From the NCBI GenBank assembly GCA_964612085.1, contig CAZTCJ010000044.1:1-30266 (forward strand): a stretch of 30,266 nucleotides of DNA, given 5' to 3'. The DNA is from CAZTCJ01 sp964612085 (lineage in GTDB: Bacteria; Pseudomonadota; Alphaproteobacteria; JAJFIK01). Under the pieces are notes generated by a model. That model made no database searches, was not told where the DNA came from, and was given only the letters and a program-made list of their open reading frames with translations. Below are positions 16,101 through 23,664 of this stretch, in pieces. Made by a program: the position numbers and the translations under genes. Position 1 is the stretch's first letter. Every line of letters starts with the position of its first letter.

Positions 16101-18603
16101 GCAAAGTGCTGGTATCGCCCACATCGGCGTCTTCGACGACGGCCCGCACCATCCGGCGCATATATTTGCCGCTGCGGGTCTCGGGAAACTCGCTGACCTC
16201 GATGAAGTCGGACGGCACGGCGACCGCGCCTTTTTCCGTCCGCACCAGATCGGTCAGGCGGCGCTTGTCGTCCTGGGTCAGCTTGCGGCCCGCGACGGGC
16301 GTGACGAAAGCGATCGGGGTGACGCCCTTTTCCCGGTGCGGCGCGCCGATCACCAGCACATTGCCCACCGGCGAGGCCGGATCGAGCACCTTGTCGCGCA
16401 GGATCGCGCCTTCGATTTCTTCCGTCCCGATCCGATGGCCGGAGACATTGATCACATCATCCGAACGGCCATGGAGCGAGAACGATCCGTCGTCGTAGTG
16501 AATCGCGAAATCGCCCTGGGTATAAGCCCAGGCCCCGCGCCAACGCCGCCAATAGGTGTCGGCATAGCGCGCCGCGTCCCCTTTCCACCCCTGAGACAGG
16601 CGGGCCGTCGCCCCATCGCTTTCCACGGTGAAATGGTCCGTATCGCCCCAGATGGTCCGGGCAAGATAAGGATATGGCAAGGTAATGACGATCTCGCCTT
16701 TTTCATCCGGCCCCGCCCGGCGCCACAACGCGTCTTTTTCATCCTCGGGCCGCGTGAGCTGAACGGCGCCGCGATCCGGCAGACCGCCGTCCGGGTCCTC
16801 GACCCAGACATCGCCCAGGATCCAGGGCAGCGGATAGGTATGGGCATCAGGGCGCAGCGGGAAATCGCCATTGCCGTAGAAATGGGTCCAGGCAATGCCG
16901 CCATGCTCGGTCGCCCAATAGCTGTTAATATACCAGGGCGTCACATGCTCCATGGCGAAGGCCTGAACCGCCGGAGAGGTGGGTTCCGCACAGAAGGTCG
17001 CTACACGGAGCGACGACATGTCGTACATCTTCACGTCACTCAGATTTTCCGGGTTCTGCATGACCGATTTCAAAAAGGTCACGCCGGCCTTGAAAATGGA
17101 AACCTTATAGCGCTCGATGATCGAGGCGAAGCGGCCCGAATGGGGGAAGACCGGCGAGCCTTCCGCGATCACCGAGGTCACCCGGGTGAGCAGCGCCGCC
17201 GAAATCATATAGCTCTGGCCGGTGATCCAGCCGGGATCCGCCACCACGAACATGACATCGCCGGGCCTTGCATCGAAAGCCACAGGCATGGTCGCCGCGA
17301 GGCCCGCGCAATATCCTCCGTGGACATGCACGACGCCTTTCGGCTTGCCCGTCGATCCGGACGTGTAAATGATGAAGTTGGGATATTCCGCGTCCACGGC
17401 GAGCACGGGCGACGAGGCCCAGACGGCGCGCACGAAATCCTGGTCGGGCAAGGCCAGCAGCGCGGCCTCGTCGGCCACGTCAAAACCCGCATCCCGCGCG
17501 GCGGCAAGCAGGCGCGCGCCCGCTCTGTCCGTCAGCTCGTGGCTCCAGTGATCGCGCTCCGGATTCCAGATCAGATCGGGCTGGGCCGTGTGGCGGACCA
17601 CCACCACCGCATCCACGCGTGGCGGCGAGTCCACGAGGCTGGTGGCGACGGCGATGCGCAACTGGGCGGCCAACTGGGCCGTCATCGCCCCGCTCTGGCC
17701 CAGATCGCCCAGCGCCCGGCCCACGCCGCGCATGACGTCGGACCGCTCCACCGTTACTTCACCGGTCAGCAGTTCGGCAACGGTCGCGGCGATTTGGTCC
17801 GCATGCGCCGGATCGACGCCCAGACCGGGATCGGCCAGGGTCTCGCGCAGCAGTCCCATGGCGACGCCGACCGGAATGAAGTTATCGAGCGCCGGGTCGG
17901 TGTAATTGGGTTTGAACGGCACGAGCTGGGCGTTGCGGTAACTGCCATCGGCGGTGATGACGACCCGCGCGCCCGCATCGGCGATCCGGTCCGACAGGGT
18001 CTTGTCGCTGAAGCCACCGAACACGGGCGTGTAGATAATGCCTAGGCGCTTCGCCGCTTCCGTCCAGAAAATCTGTGCGGGAATGCTCGGCATGTTGAGC
18101 GCGATCCGGTCGCCTGCCTTGAGACCCAGATCCTGCAGCGCCAGGGCGCATTTCGCGCTTTCCAGCAGCAACTGTTTGCGCGTGATAGGGTAGCTGTCGA
18201 TCGGTCCGCCGCGCCCCTCATTCGAGGACATGTTCCAGCGGTCGCCCTCGAAGATCAGCGCTGCTTCGTCGCCGTGACCGGCGAGCACATGACGGTCCAC
18301 CTCGTTGAAGGCGGCATTGGTCAGCCCGCCCTCGAACCAGGCGAAATGGGGCGGCGCATCGGCGTTGAGGACCCGGTCCCAGGGCTCGAAGTCCGCCGGC
18401 AGATCAAGCGCAACAGGCGCGGCCGTGGCGGCGTCCCAGCCCTGCCAGCGTTCGGCTTCGCTGTCCCAAAACGCCCATATTCCGTTCGGCCCCTGATCGC
18501 GCAGAAGCCAGCAGATGGTCTGCTTCGCCAGATCGCCATGGAACGCGCCGGGATCGCGCACGCATGCATCCCGCATGCGCTGCCAAGCGCCCTTGTCCGC
18601 CAC
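13135..18603 (-). CDS. pcs: Trifunctional propionyl-CoA synthase
   Basis: Pcs turns 3-hydroxypropionate, CoA, ATP and NADPH into propionyl-CoA in one multidomain enzyme that contains the reactive acrylyl-CoA. The product has 1822 residues, the same length as I recall for the Chloroflexus protein. The domains are an acyl-CoA synthetase (about 1-870, P-loop YTSGSTGKPKG at about 410, adenylation Lys in PETRSGKYMRR at about 813), an enoyl-CoA hydratase (about 890-1150, GVALGGGMEFALACH and GQPEINLRLLPGYGGTQR with a catalytic Glu near 1003), and an MDR-type enoyl-CoA reductase (about 1290-1822, SEVNFNDNWALTGIPVSPF and EGSATGTGLDALKS). The start is a GTG at 18603 without a clear ribosome-binding site. 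ATG 18576 would cut only nine residues, and GAWQRMRDACVRDPGAFHG argues for the longer form. It is the first gene of the pcs-mcr operon. Confidence 0.97.
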   Translation of the reverse strand: MADKGAWQRMRDACVRDPGAFHGDLAKQTICWLLRDQGPNGIWAFWDSEAERWQGWDAATAAPVALDLPADFEPWDRVLNADAPPHFAWFEGGLTNAAFNEVDRHVLAGHGDEAALIFEGDRWNMSSNEGRGGPIDSYPITRKQLLLESAKCALALQDLGLKAGDRIALNMPSIPAQIFWTEAAKRLGIIYTPVFGGFSDKTLSDRIADAGARVVITADGSYRNAQLVPFKPNYTDPALDNFIPVGVAMGLLRETLADPGLGVDPAHADQIAATVAELLTGEVTVERSDVMRGVGRALGDLGQSGAMTAQLAAQLRIAVATSLVDSPPRVDAVVVVRHTAQPDLIWNPERDHWSHELTDRAGARLLAAARDAGFDVADEAALLALPDQDFVRAVWASSPVLAVDAEYPNFIIYTSGSTGKPKGVVHVHGGYCAGLAATMPVAFDARPGDVMFVVADPGWITGQSYMISAALLTRVTSVIAEGSPVFPHSGRFASIIERYKVSIFKAGVTFLKSVMQNPENLSDVKMYDMSSLRVATFCAEPTSPAVQAFAMEHVTPWYINSYWATEHGGIAWTHFYGNGDFPLRPDAHTYPLPWILGDVWVEDPDGGLPDRGAVQLTRPEDEKDALWRRAGPDEKGEIVITLPYPYLARTIWGDTDHFTVESDGATARLSQGWKGDAARYADTYWRRWRGAWAYTQGDFAIHYDDGSFSLHGRSDDVINVSGHRIGTEEIEGAILRDKVLDPASPVGNVLVIGAPHREKGVTPIAFVTPVAGRKLTQDDKRRLTDLVRTEKGAVAVPSDFIEVSEFPETRSGKYMRRMVRAVVEDADVGDTSTLRNPDSLDELRRAVEVWRRRQQLSEDQPLFERYRYFLIQYNDITPGRRVATVTVTNPPVNALNERAIDELVTVVEHLSRKNDVAAVVFTGSGSASFVAGADIRQMLEEVNTVGEAMVLPNNAQLAFRKIETMGKPCIAAIQGVALGGGMEFALACHYRVAEPVARFGQPEINLRLLPGYGGTQRLPRLLAEKYGETGLRDALDLILGGRAIGAEDALKIGAIDALASGAHDALSLAHAAVRDFVRNGADSDLGRAYAERQAMTARWEQTSDIDLDAVLADDFIQRILHQLAWAGRDRAGERALDAIRTGWQHGLTAGLATEATRFAEAIIDPDGGKTGIQQFMDKQSPPLPVRRDGVWIDAEHAPRKESLIAGGQMLPVGAPFFPGVTPIPPYQLAFGVARDAETGAPRFGPPGTHERELIVPVRTPEPNEALVYLLTSEVNFNDNWALTGIPVSPFDAHDEDVQITGSGGLALIVALGSEVKAEGRLKVGDMVAIYSGTTDLLSPQAGDDPMYAGFAIQGYETRTGSHAQFLTVQGPQLHRPPGDLTLEQAGSYVLNLGTITRCLFTTLQITPGKTLFVEGSATGTGLDALKSGIRTGLGVTGMVSNEDRAAFIKSQGAVGAINRKDPEIAECFTPVPDDPDAARAWEAQGDKLLEHYKAMNDGKLADFVVSHAGEYAFPRSFQLLAEHGTLAFYGASSGYHFSFMGKPGEERPETMLERAALRGGESVLLYYGPGSRELADETGLVMIEAARLFKARTVIVTTTDGQREFLQSLGLEETVEGIISLEGLKRRDGANFHWPDTLPRLPDARADIETFKAGVRDYQQRTLKPFGSAVGRLLRSPGNPRGVPDLIIERAAADTLGVSTSLVKPFGGRVVFAENMAGRRYTFYAPQVWTRQRRIIMPTANIYGTHLCNAYEVTLMNNMIAAGLLDVTEPTVVPWDDLPKAHQSMWDNTHSGATYVVNHALPAMGLRTRDELLEYWAAIKSS

Positions 18604-18901
18604 CGCGTTATACGATGGTGTGGGAAGAGATAAAGGATGATCCGCCAGCGCCCCCTCCTCAGAAGCAATAATATTTCGTAAGGAGAGACGCTCCGCCCAC
18701 CTTATTGATCAGCGTAACAGATTGTCATGACATTTCAAACGCACGAGCCACACGGCAAAAGTTTACCCGCTCTGGTTGGGACATCAGGTCTCTAGCGCGG
18801 AACAAGGCCACCTTTTGGGCGCAGATACGGCCTTTTCGTCTTGCGCCTGATCGCCATGTATCTGAGGCGGCGGCCATCCGTTGTCGCCGGATCTGCTGTT
18901 C
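18604..18901. other. Intergenic region upstream of pcs
   Basis: There is no gene in these 298 bases. They must hold the pcs promoter and the 3' end of the methyltransferase operon, both read on the minus strand. A six-pair inverted repeat GGCGCA (18818-18823) / TGCGCC (18842-18847) with an 18-base loop lies 55-84 bp after the methyltransferase stop and could be a weak terminator; it has no T-run. No sure -35/-10 pair or operator was seen. Confidence 0.35.
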
Positions 18902-19792
18902 CTAAGCCGGTTTGTGAACCACCAGGCGGCTGACGGGCATGGCGAAGTAGGGCGAGGCCTGGCGGGCGAAATAGGCCGCAAGGTCCTTCAGCATGTCATC
19001 GCGTTCAGGCGCGGACAGCACGAACGCCGAATAGTAAAATCCCGATGCATCGGCAGCGAGGATCTCCGGATCATTCTGCATGAGGAACACTTGCGTCTGC
19101 AGGCCGATCTTTGCATCAGGCATCTGCGTCCGCACAAGGGCGGTCAGCGCCTTGCCGTCGCGCACACGGGGGTCTCCAAGCTCACTGTATTGGGGCCTGC
19201 TGCGGTGCACATGGCGGCCGATGATCTCGCTCACCGCCGTATAGCCCTCCGCTTCGGCCTCAGGGCCGTCAACGATGGCGGCGAACACGCCGCCGGGCAT
19301 CAGGACACGGTCGATTTCACGCAGCACGGGTTCGATCGGCATCATCAATGTCAGCGCCCAGTGGCACAGAACGGCGCGGAACGCTTTATCGGCCGCAAAA
19401 TCAAGCGATTGCGCAAAGCCTTCGTGCAGAGTGACGCCACTGCCCGAAAGCCGCGCGCGCGCCTGTTCCAATTCCTCCGCGCTCATATCGACGCCTGTCA
19501 GGCGCACGGCGGAGCCGTACCGCTCACGGCACAGATCCAGCAGCACGCCGCTGCCGCAGGCCAGATCGAGAACGGCGTCGCCCGGCCGTGGCGCGGAGGC
19601 CGCGCACAACCATTCATAGCTGCTCTGCCCCTGATTGTTCAGACAGGCGGACGCACAGGCCTGGGTAAAGCCAGGGGCCTCGGCATGGACCGCTTTAAGA
19701 TGATCCTTTAGCCGCGTACCATCCTTACAAGGACCATCAAGAGCCCAACGCGATGCTCTCGGATTATCTGATGTGGTATGGGTGCTGCTCAC
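18902..19792 (-). CDS. Class I SAM-dependent methyltransferase
   Basis: The protein has 296 residues. VLDLACGSG at 74-82 is motif I of SAM-binding Rossmann methyltransferases, followed by GVDMS (motif II region) and a later VLREIDRVLMPGGVFAAI segment typical of the Methyltransf_11/25 group. The start is GTG at 19792, overlapping the MFS stop as GTGA with AGGAG about ten bases upstream; a longer TTG start at 19861 is less likely. The C-terminal part (FARQASPYFAMPVSRLVVHKPA) gives no hint of the substrate. As the last gene of the oxygenase-methyltransferase-MFS-methyltransferase operon, it probably methylates the same small molecule or its precursor. Confidence 0.8.
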   Translation of the reverse strand: MSSTHTTSDNPRASRWALDGPCKDGTRLKDHLKAVHAEAPGFTQACASACLNNQGQSSYEWLCAASAPRPGDAVLDLACGSGVLLDLCRERYGSAVRLTGVDMSAEELEQARARLSGSGVTLHEGFAQSLDFAADKAFRAVLCHWALTLMMPIEPVLREIDRVLMPGGVFAAIVDGPEAEAEGYTAVSEIIGRHVHRSRPQYSELGDPRVRDGKALTALVRTQMPDAKIGLQTQVFLMQNDPEILAADASGFYYSAFVLSAPERDDMLKDLAAYFARQASPYFAMPVSRLVVHKPA

Positions 19793-21066
19793 TGCATAAA
19801 TGCTCCTGGAGGCGCCTTGGCAACCAAGAGCGGTTGCAAGTACGCGAAAACGGCGGCGCAAACCGCCACAAAAAAGGCGAGACCCTGAAACTGGCTGTTC
19901 AGACCGATGCCTGCATCAATCAGGGCTCCCATGAGACCTGGCCCGAGCGCGGCGGAAAACACCATCAGCGCACTCGTCAGCGCCCGGATCGCGCCCAAAT
20001 GCGCAGGACCGTAAAGCTCGATCCACAAAGTACTGAACAGCACCGTCGCGCCGCCGGCCGTGATGCCGATCAGGGCCATGCTGAGGCCGGCGACCGCAAG
20101 GCTTTGCGACAGACTCAACAGGACCAAAGCAAGCCCGAGGGGAAGCAGAAGAAAAGGCAAGGCGCGCCGGGTGCCGGCGGCATCGGAAAACGCTCCGAGC
20201 GCCAGGCTGGAGACAACGGAACAGACAGCATAGAGCGGAAACAGGGCTGCGAAACCCGTCAGTGTCCAGCCGTTGACCTCTACAAGACGCCCCTGGTGAA
20301 ACAGCAGGCCCGTTATGATGAAGGGCGAGGCCAGAAGGCCCGGCACGATACCGTAAAAGCGCGGATCGCGGATCACCTGTGCACGGGTCCAGGATAAGGG
20401 CGCGGGCCGGTCCGTTGCCCGATGGGTTGGCTCCTCCTCCGCCGTTTGCCGATGCACGTATGCGGACAAAAAGGCAGCCAGCGGTCCAACCACGGCGACA
20501 AGGAGCAGTGCGGCCAGAAGCCAAAGGGTGCGGGCATCGGCGGCGGCAAGGCCGAGCGCCACCAGAGGCGGCAGGATGGCTTCGCCCGCAGGAAACCCCA
20601 GCGTGACCAGGCCCAGCGCGCGTCCCCGCTCGGCTGAAAACCACCGCGCCGTTGCCGTGAGCGCAATATGGCCGAGCATGCCCTGGCCGCCCAAGCGCAA
20701 GCCGAAAAGCGCGATCCACAGCATCGCGATGGATGAGGCAAAAGCCATGGCCAGGGTGGCAGCGGTCAACAGACCCAAAGTCAGCAAGACAGCCGTCCGT
20801 GTACTCACATGATCCACGAGCTTTCCCGCATAGAGCAATATGGCGGCGCTTGCCAAGGTCGCCATGGAATAAAGCGTGCCGAACGCGCCGTGCGACAGGC
20901 CCAGATCGGCGCGCAGCCCCGTGCCGAACAGGCCGATGAAATAGGTCTGGCCGACACTGGAGCTGAACGCGAGCAGGAACCCGAACCCGAGCGCCGGGCC
21001 TGAACGCCGGATGAAGGCCACCGTGGTTGCGGCTGGATCGCTCATGAAGGTCAGCGTACCGCTCAT
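19789..21066 (-). CDS. MFS transporter
   Basis: This 425-residue polytopic protein has about 12 hydrophobic helices in two halves joined by a hydrophilic loop near residues 195-225 (HRQTAEEEPTHRATDRPAPLSW, here split as HRQTAEEEPTHRA and TDRPAPLSW). The motif A-like loop after helix 2 reads GKLVDHVSTRT, and the helix that follows is rich in Ala/Leu, as in major-facilitator proteins. It may export or import an organic compound with a proton; the direction cannot be read. The ATG overlaps the upstream methyltransferase stop as ATGA, and its own stop overlaps the next methyltransferase start as GTGA, so it is locked in the middle of this operon. Confidence 0.85.
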   Translation of the reverse strand: MSGTLTFMSDPAATTVAFIRRSGPALGFGFLLAFSSSVGQTYFIGLFGTGLRADLGLSHGAFGTLYSMATLASAAILLYAGKLVDHVSTRTAVLLTLGLLTAATLAMAFASSIAMLWIALFGLRLGGQGMLGHIALTATARWFSAERGRALGLVTLGFPAGEAILPPLVALGLAAADARTLWLLAALLLVAVVGPLAAFLSAYVHRQTAEEEPTHRATDRPAPLSWTRAQVIRDPRFYGIVPGLLASPFIITGLLFHQGRLVEVNGWTLTGFAALFPLYAVCSVVSSLALGAFSDAAGTRRALPFLLLPLGLALVLLSLSQSLAVAGLSMALIGITAGGATVLFSTLWIELYGPAHLGAIRALTSALMVFSAALGPGLMGALIDAGIGLNSQFQGLAFFVAVCAAVFAYLQPLLVAKAPPGAFMQ

Positions 21067-21899
21067 TGGATCCAGATCAGGAAAACGGTTTGCGGAAAAC
21101 GCCAGATACCGTCCTGCAGGCAGGCGCGCAGATAAGGCCCGGTCTCGGCATTCGTCAGCATGTCATTGATGCTGAGCGTATCGTCGAACAGACAGCGCTG
21201 CAGATAACCTTCCACGGCACCGCGCTCGCTGTCGGGCGCCATGTTGTCATACTCGATCGTGCGGGTGGTGAAGGACACCCCAAGCCGGGTCAAGGCCTCG
21301 GCCAGTTCCTCCGCAGACAGATAGGGCTCGCTTTCAGGGCGGTCGAACCCGGCCAGATAGGCCTTGTAGAACGCCAGATAATGGGCGCGCTGCGAGGCAT
21401 GGGCGATGAAACCGCAGCCCTTGGATCCGATAGCGTCCGTAAAACGGCGCAGGCCCTCGTCCAGGTCCTCGCGCGGCAAGGCGTAAAGGGCGTGCGTGGC
21501 CCACACGATATCATAGGCCCCAGGCGGACACTCAAGATCCTGCAAGGTGCACACATACTCCGTACTCGGCTTGAACGGCGGCTTCAGAGCCCCGCGCGCC
21601 TCGGCCACGGAGAAGGATGAGGGATCCAGCAAGGCATAATCGATCTCGTCCAGCGCGGCAGCGCCCACACCGGCATGCTGGATCAGCGCAGCGGGAAACT
21701 TGCCCGATCCGCAGGCGACATCGAGCAGTCTGAGACGCCCATCAGCCGTGAGCGCGGCGCGCTGTTCCAGCCAGCCGCGCCAGTCCGCTGCCTCGGCAAG
21801 GTGTTTGTAGTCGACCGTGGCCAGCGCATAGAACGCTTCCATCCCGGCGCGCCGGTCCTCGCTCCAATGCTCGCAACTGCGTGTGAAGGTGTCCGACAT
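21063..21899 (-). CDS. Class I SAM-dependent methyltransferase
   Basis: The protein has 278 residues from ATG 21899, chosen because GGAGAGG lies eight bases upstream; an ATG at 21905 overlapping the previous stop would add only two residues. LLDVACGSG at 58-66 is motif I. IVWATHALYALPREDLDEGLRRF corresponds to motifs IV-V, where a catalytic or substrate pocket lies. The N-terminal 50 residues (HWSEDRRAGMEAFYALATVDYKHL, split as HWSEDRRAGMEAFY and ALATVDYKHL) are helical and probably form a lid. It is not close to the other methyltransferase of the operon beyond the core fold, so two different methylations are likely. The substrate is unknown. Confidence 0.78.
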   Translation of the reverse strand: MSDTFTRSCEHWSEDRRAGMEAFYALATVDYKHLAEAADWRGWLEQRAALTADGRLRLLDVACGSGKFPAALIQHAGVGAAALDEIDYALLDPSSFSVAEARGALKPPFKPSTEYVCTLQDLECPPGAYDIVWATHALYALPREDLDEGLRRFTDAIGSKGCGFIAHASQRAHYLAFYKAYLAGFDRPESEPYLSAEELAEALTRLGVSFTTRTIEYDNMAPDSERGAVEGYLQRCLFDDTLSINDMLTNAETGPYLRACLQDGIWRFPQTVFLIWIQ

Positions 21900-21901
21900 G
21901 A

Positions 21902-22885
21902 TCATGCCCTCTCCACCGGCCAGCAAACCGGATTGAGCGGGCTCGCGGCAACCTCCCCCGGTTCCGTGTCCGGAATGAATTTCCGCCAGTCGCCCGAGAC
22001 CAGGGTCGGCGCATCCACCACACGCGCGCCATCGGCGTAATAGGTGTTGGCGAGCACCAGGCGGCTGCGCGTCGTGCGGTTCGCGCCGGCGGCGTGAAAA
22101 CTCAAATTATGATGAAAGCTGACGGTCCCGAGCGGGAAAGGCGTGTCATCGATCGCCGTGCCGTTTTCCTGGAAGGTTTCGGCAACGCGGCGGTCATAAC
22201 TGTCGTCGGTCTTATCGAACGGAATATGACTGACGGAGCGCCAGGCATCGATGGGCCCGGCAAAAGCGAGTGGTCCCATGGCCTGCGGGATGGTTTGGGC
22301 CGGAATCCACGCCGTCACCACGTCCTGCGTATTCAAAGGAAAATGGTGATCGTCGAAATGCCAGGGCGTGCGGCCACATTCGGGTTCTTTCGTCAAAAGA
22401 TTGTCGTGATAAAGCCGGACCGCGGGAACGTCAAGCAAGGCGGCGCAGATCCCGGCGATCCGCGGGCTGAGAACAAAAGCACGCAGGATGGGATCGTCAA
22501 GCCAGACCATCTCCAGGCTGAGGAACCGCCCATTGGCGCCGCCATCGAGCGTCGTCTGGAAGGCCTTTTCGATATGCCGCTTCATATCCTGGCGCAGCCG
22601 GGTGGCGGCTTCGGGCGAGATGACGTCCGGCAGTTTGATGTAGCCCTGCTCCCGGAACCACGCAATTTGTCTTTCCGTCAGCGGATAAGGCGCCGCGAGG
22701 TCCTTCGCCAGCACGGCATCGCTGGCGGGCTCTGCGGTTTCCGCCTCGACGGTCTGCAACACGCCGCCATCCTGCGGGTCGTGGGCAAGAGAAACATACC
22801 AATCCCACCAGTCCTGGTTGTCGCCGTCCCAATCCCCCGACACGTCATACCGGTGGGCGTCGTTCGGCGCAGTCGGCCTGCCCAT
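21902..22885 (-). CDS. Phytanoyl-CoA dioxygenase (PhyH)-family Fe(II)/2-oxoglutarate oxygenase
   Basis: The 327-residue protein has the metal-binding HxD motif in PWHFDDHHFP (H176, D178) and the distal His in NLSFHAAGANRTTRSR (about H264), followed by Arg residues that could bind the 2-oxoglutarate carboxylate. This is the facial triad of PhyH-type non-haem iron enzymes, which hydroxylate or otherwise oxidise small molecules. An N-terminal region of about 90 residues (DWDGDNQDWWDWYVSLAHDP) precedes the fold. The start is supported by AAGGAAGGA next to the ATG. It is the first gene of a four-gene coupled operon with two methyltransferases and an MFS transporter, so the role is probably tailoring of an exported metabolite and not fatty-acid oxidation. 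Confidence 0.84.
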   Translation of the reverse strand: MGRPTAPNDAHRYDVSGDWDGDNQDWWDWYVSLAHDPQDGGVLQTVEAETAEPASDAVLAKDLAAPYPLTERQIAWFREQGYIKLPDVISPEAATRLRQDMKRHIEKAFQTTLDGGANGRFLSLEMVWLDDPILRAFVLSPRIAGICAALLDVPAVRLYHDNLLTKEPECGRTPWHFDDHHFPLNTQDVVTAWIPAQTIPQAMGPLAFAGPIDAWRSVSHIPFDKTDDSYDRRVAETFQENGTAIDDTPFPLGTVSFHHNLSFHAAGANRTTRSRLVLANTYYADGARVVDAPTLVSGDWRKFIPDTEPGEVAASPLNPVCWPVERA

Positions 22886-23664
22886 GATCCTTCCTTTTTC
22901 GAGTGTTGAACACGCGGTGTGATCGACCAGAGCGTGTTTTAGCGCGCTGGATGCCTCAAAATCGTTGTGCGTGCATTATGAACATAGAGCCGCGCGGATC
23001 TATGCGGCAATTGTGACGCCGATGCGCCTTTGCAAGCCTGAACGGCCCCCGATTTAGCGGCTTTCCCTTATATAGGGCATCAGGGGGAAAAATTCGAGAT
23101 AGTAGTCCCGGAGGACGGAAGCACCCCCGAAAAAGCTGAAAAGCGCGGCACGAGCCGTCTCGATCGACAAGGCCACATTCGGTTCAGAGGCGCTCAGTAC
23201 ACGCTACAATTTTCCAACGACATCATCGGGCAGACGCGCCTCCGGATTGACGATATCGAAACTGGAAACGCCCGTGATGCTTTGAATCTTATCGAGTGTC
23301 ATGCTCGGAAAAGAGCGAAGGCGATTGTCGCCAGTATCTTCGGCTCATTGGCCTTGGCGCCAGGTCTTTGAGTCATCCTAGTTCCCACGCGTCGGGGTCG
23401 AAACCCATCGGGGGCTTCTTCCGTGGGCAAACACCCGCCGTGGGCCGGCCAACCCTCTCGAATACAGTGTATTTCGGAACCTTGGGCCGTTTCCGTCCGC
23501 GCTGCCTTGTGGTTAACTGCACCATGAAGGGTAAGCGCGATATATCCTTATTCCCAGAAGGGTTTTGTGAGGCGTCTCGCTCTCGGTTGAGTTGAACAAG
23601 ACGCAGGACATGTCGTGATAAACAAATCGCGCTACGTCTGGAACGTTTCACGCTGGAGGGCTTT
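22886..23664. other. Gene-poor region upstream of the M3 peptidase
   Basis: These 779 bases hold no convincing intact gene. The left end must contain the promoter of the oxygenase operon (-) and the right end that of the M3 peptidase (+), whose ribosome-binding site GGAGGG lies six bases before its ATG. Between them lies the possible decayed minus-strand frame described separately at 23054-23302. A plus-strand frame at 23296-23595 lacks a ribosome-binding site and family features. The composition is less GC-biased than the flanking genes. Confidence 0.4.
23054..23302 (-). pseudogene. Possible decayed reading frame with one in-frame TAG
   Basis: On the minus strand an ATG at 23302 opens 32 codons (MTLDKIQSITGVSSFDIVN and on to GKL) ending in TAG at 23204-23206. 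The same frame continues for 49 more codons, including ALFSFFGGASVLRDYYLEF and PLMPYIRESR, before TAA at 23054-23056. The composition looks protein-like, and one stop separates two open stretches, which suggests a remnant. I do not recognise the family and see no good ribosome-binding site, so chance is a real alternative. Confidence 0.25.

Noticed and set aside
15877..18045. Long plus-strand open frame opposite pcs
   Set aside because: Same cause: high-GC antisense frame, no ribosome-binding site and no family features.
23296..23595. Plus-strand 99-codon frame upstream of the M3 peptidase
   Set aside because: No ribosome-binding site, unusual composition and no recognisable features.
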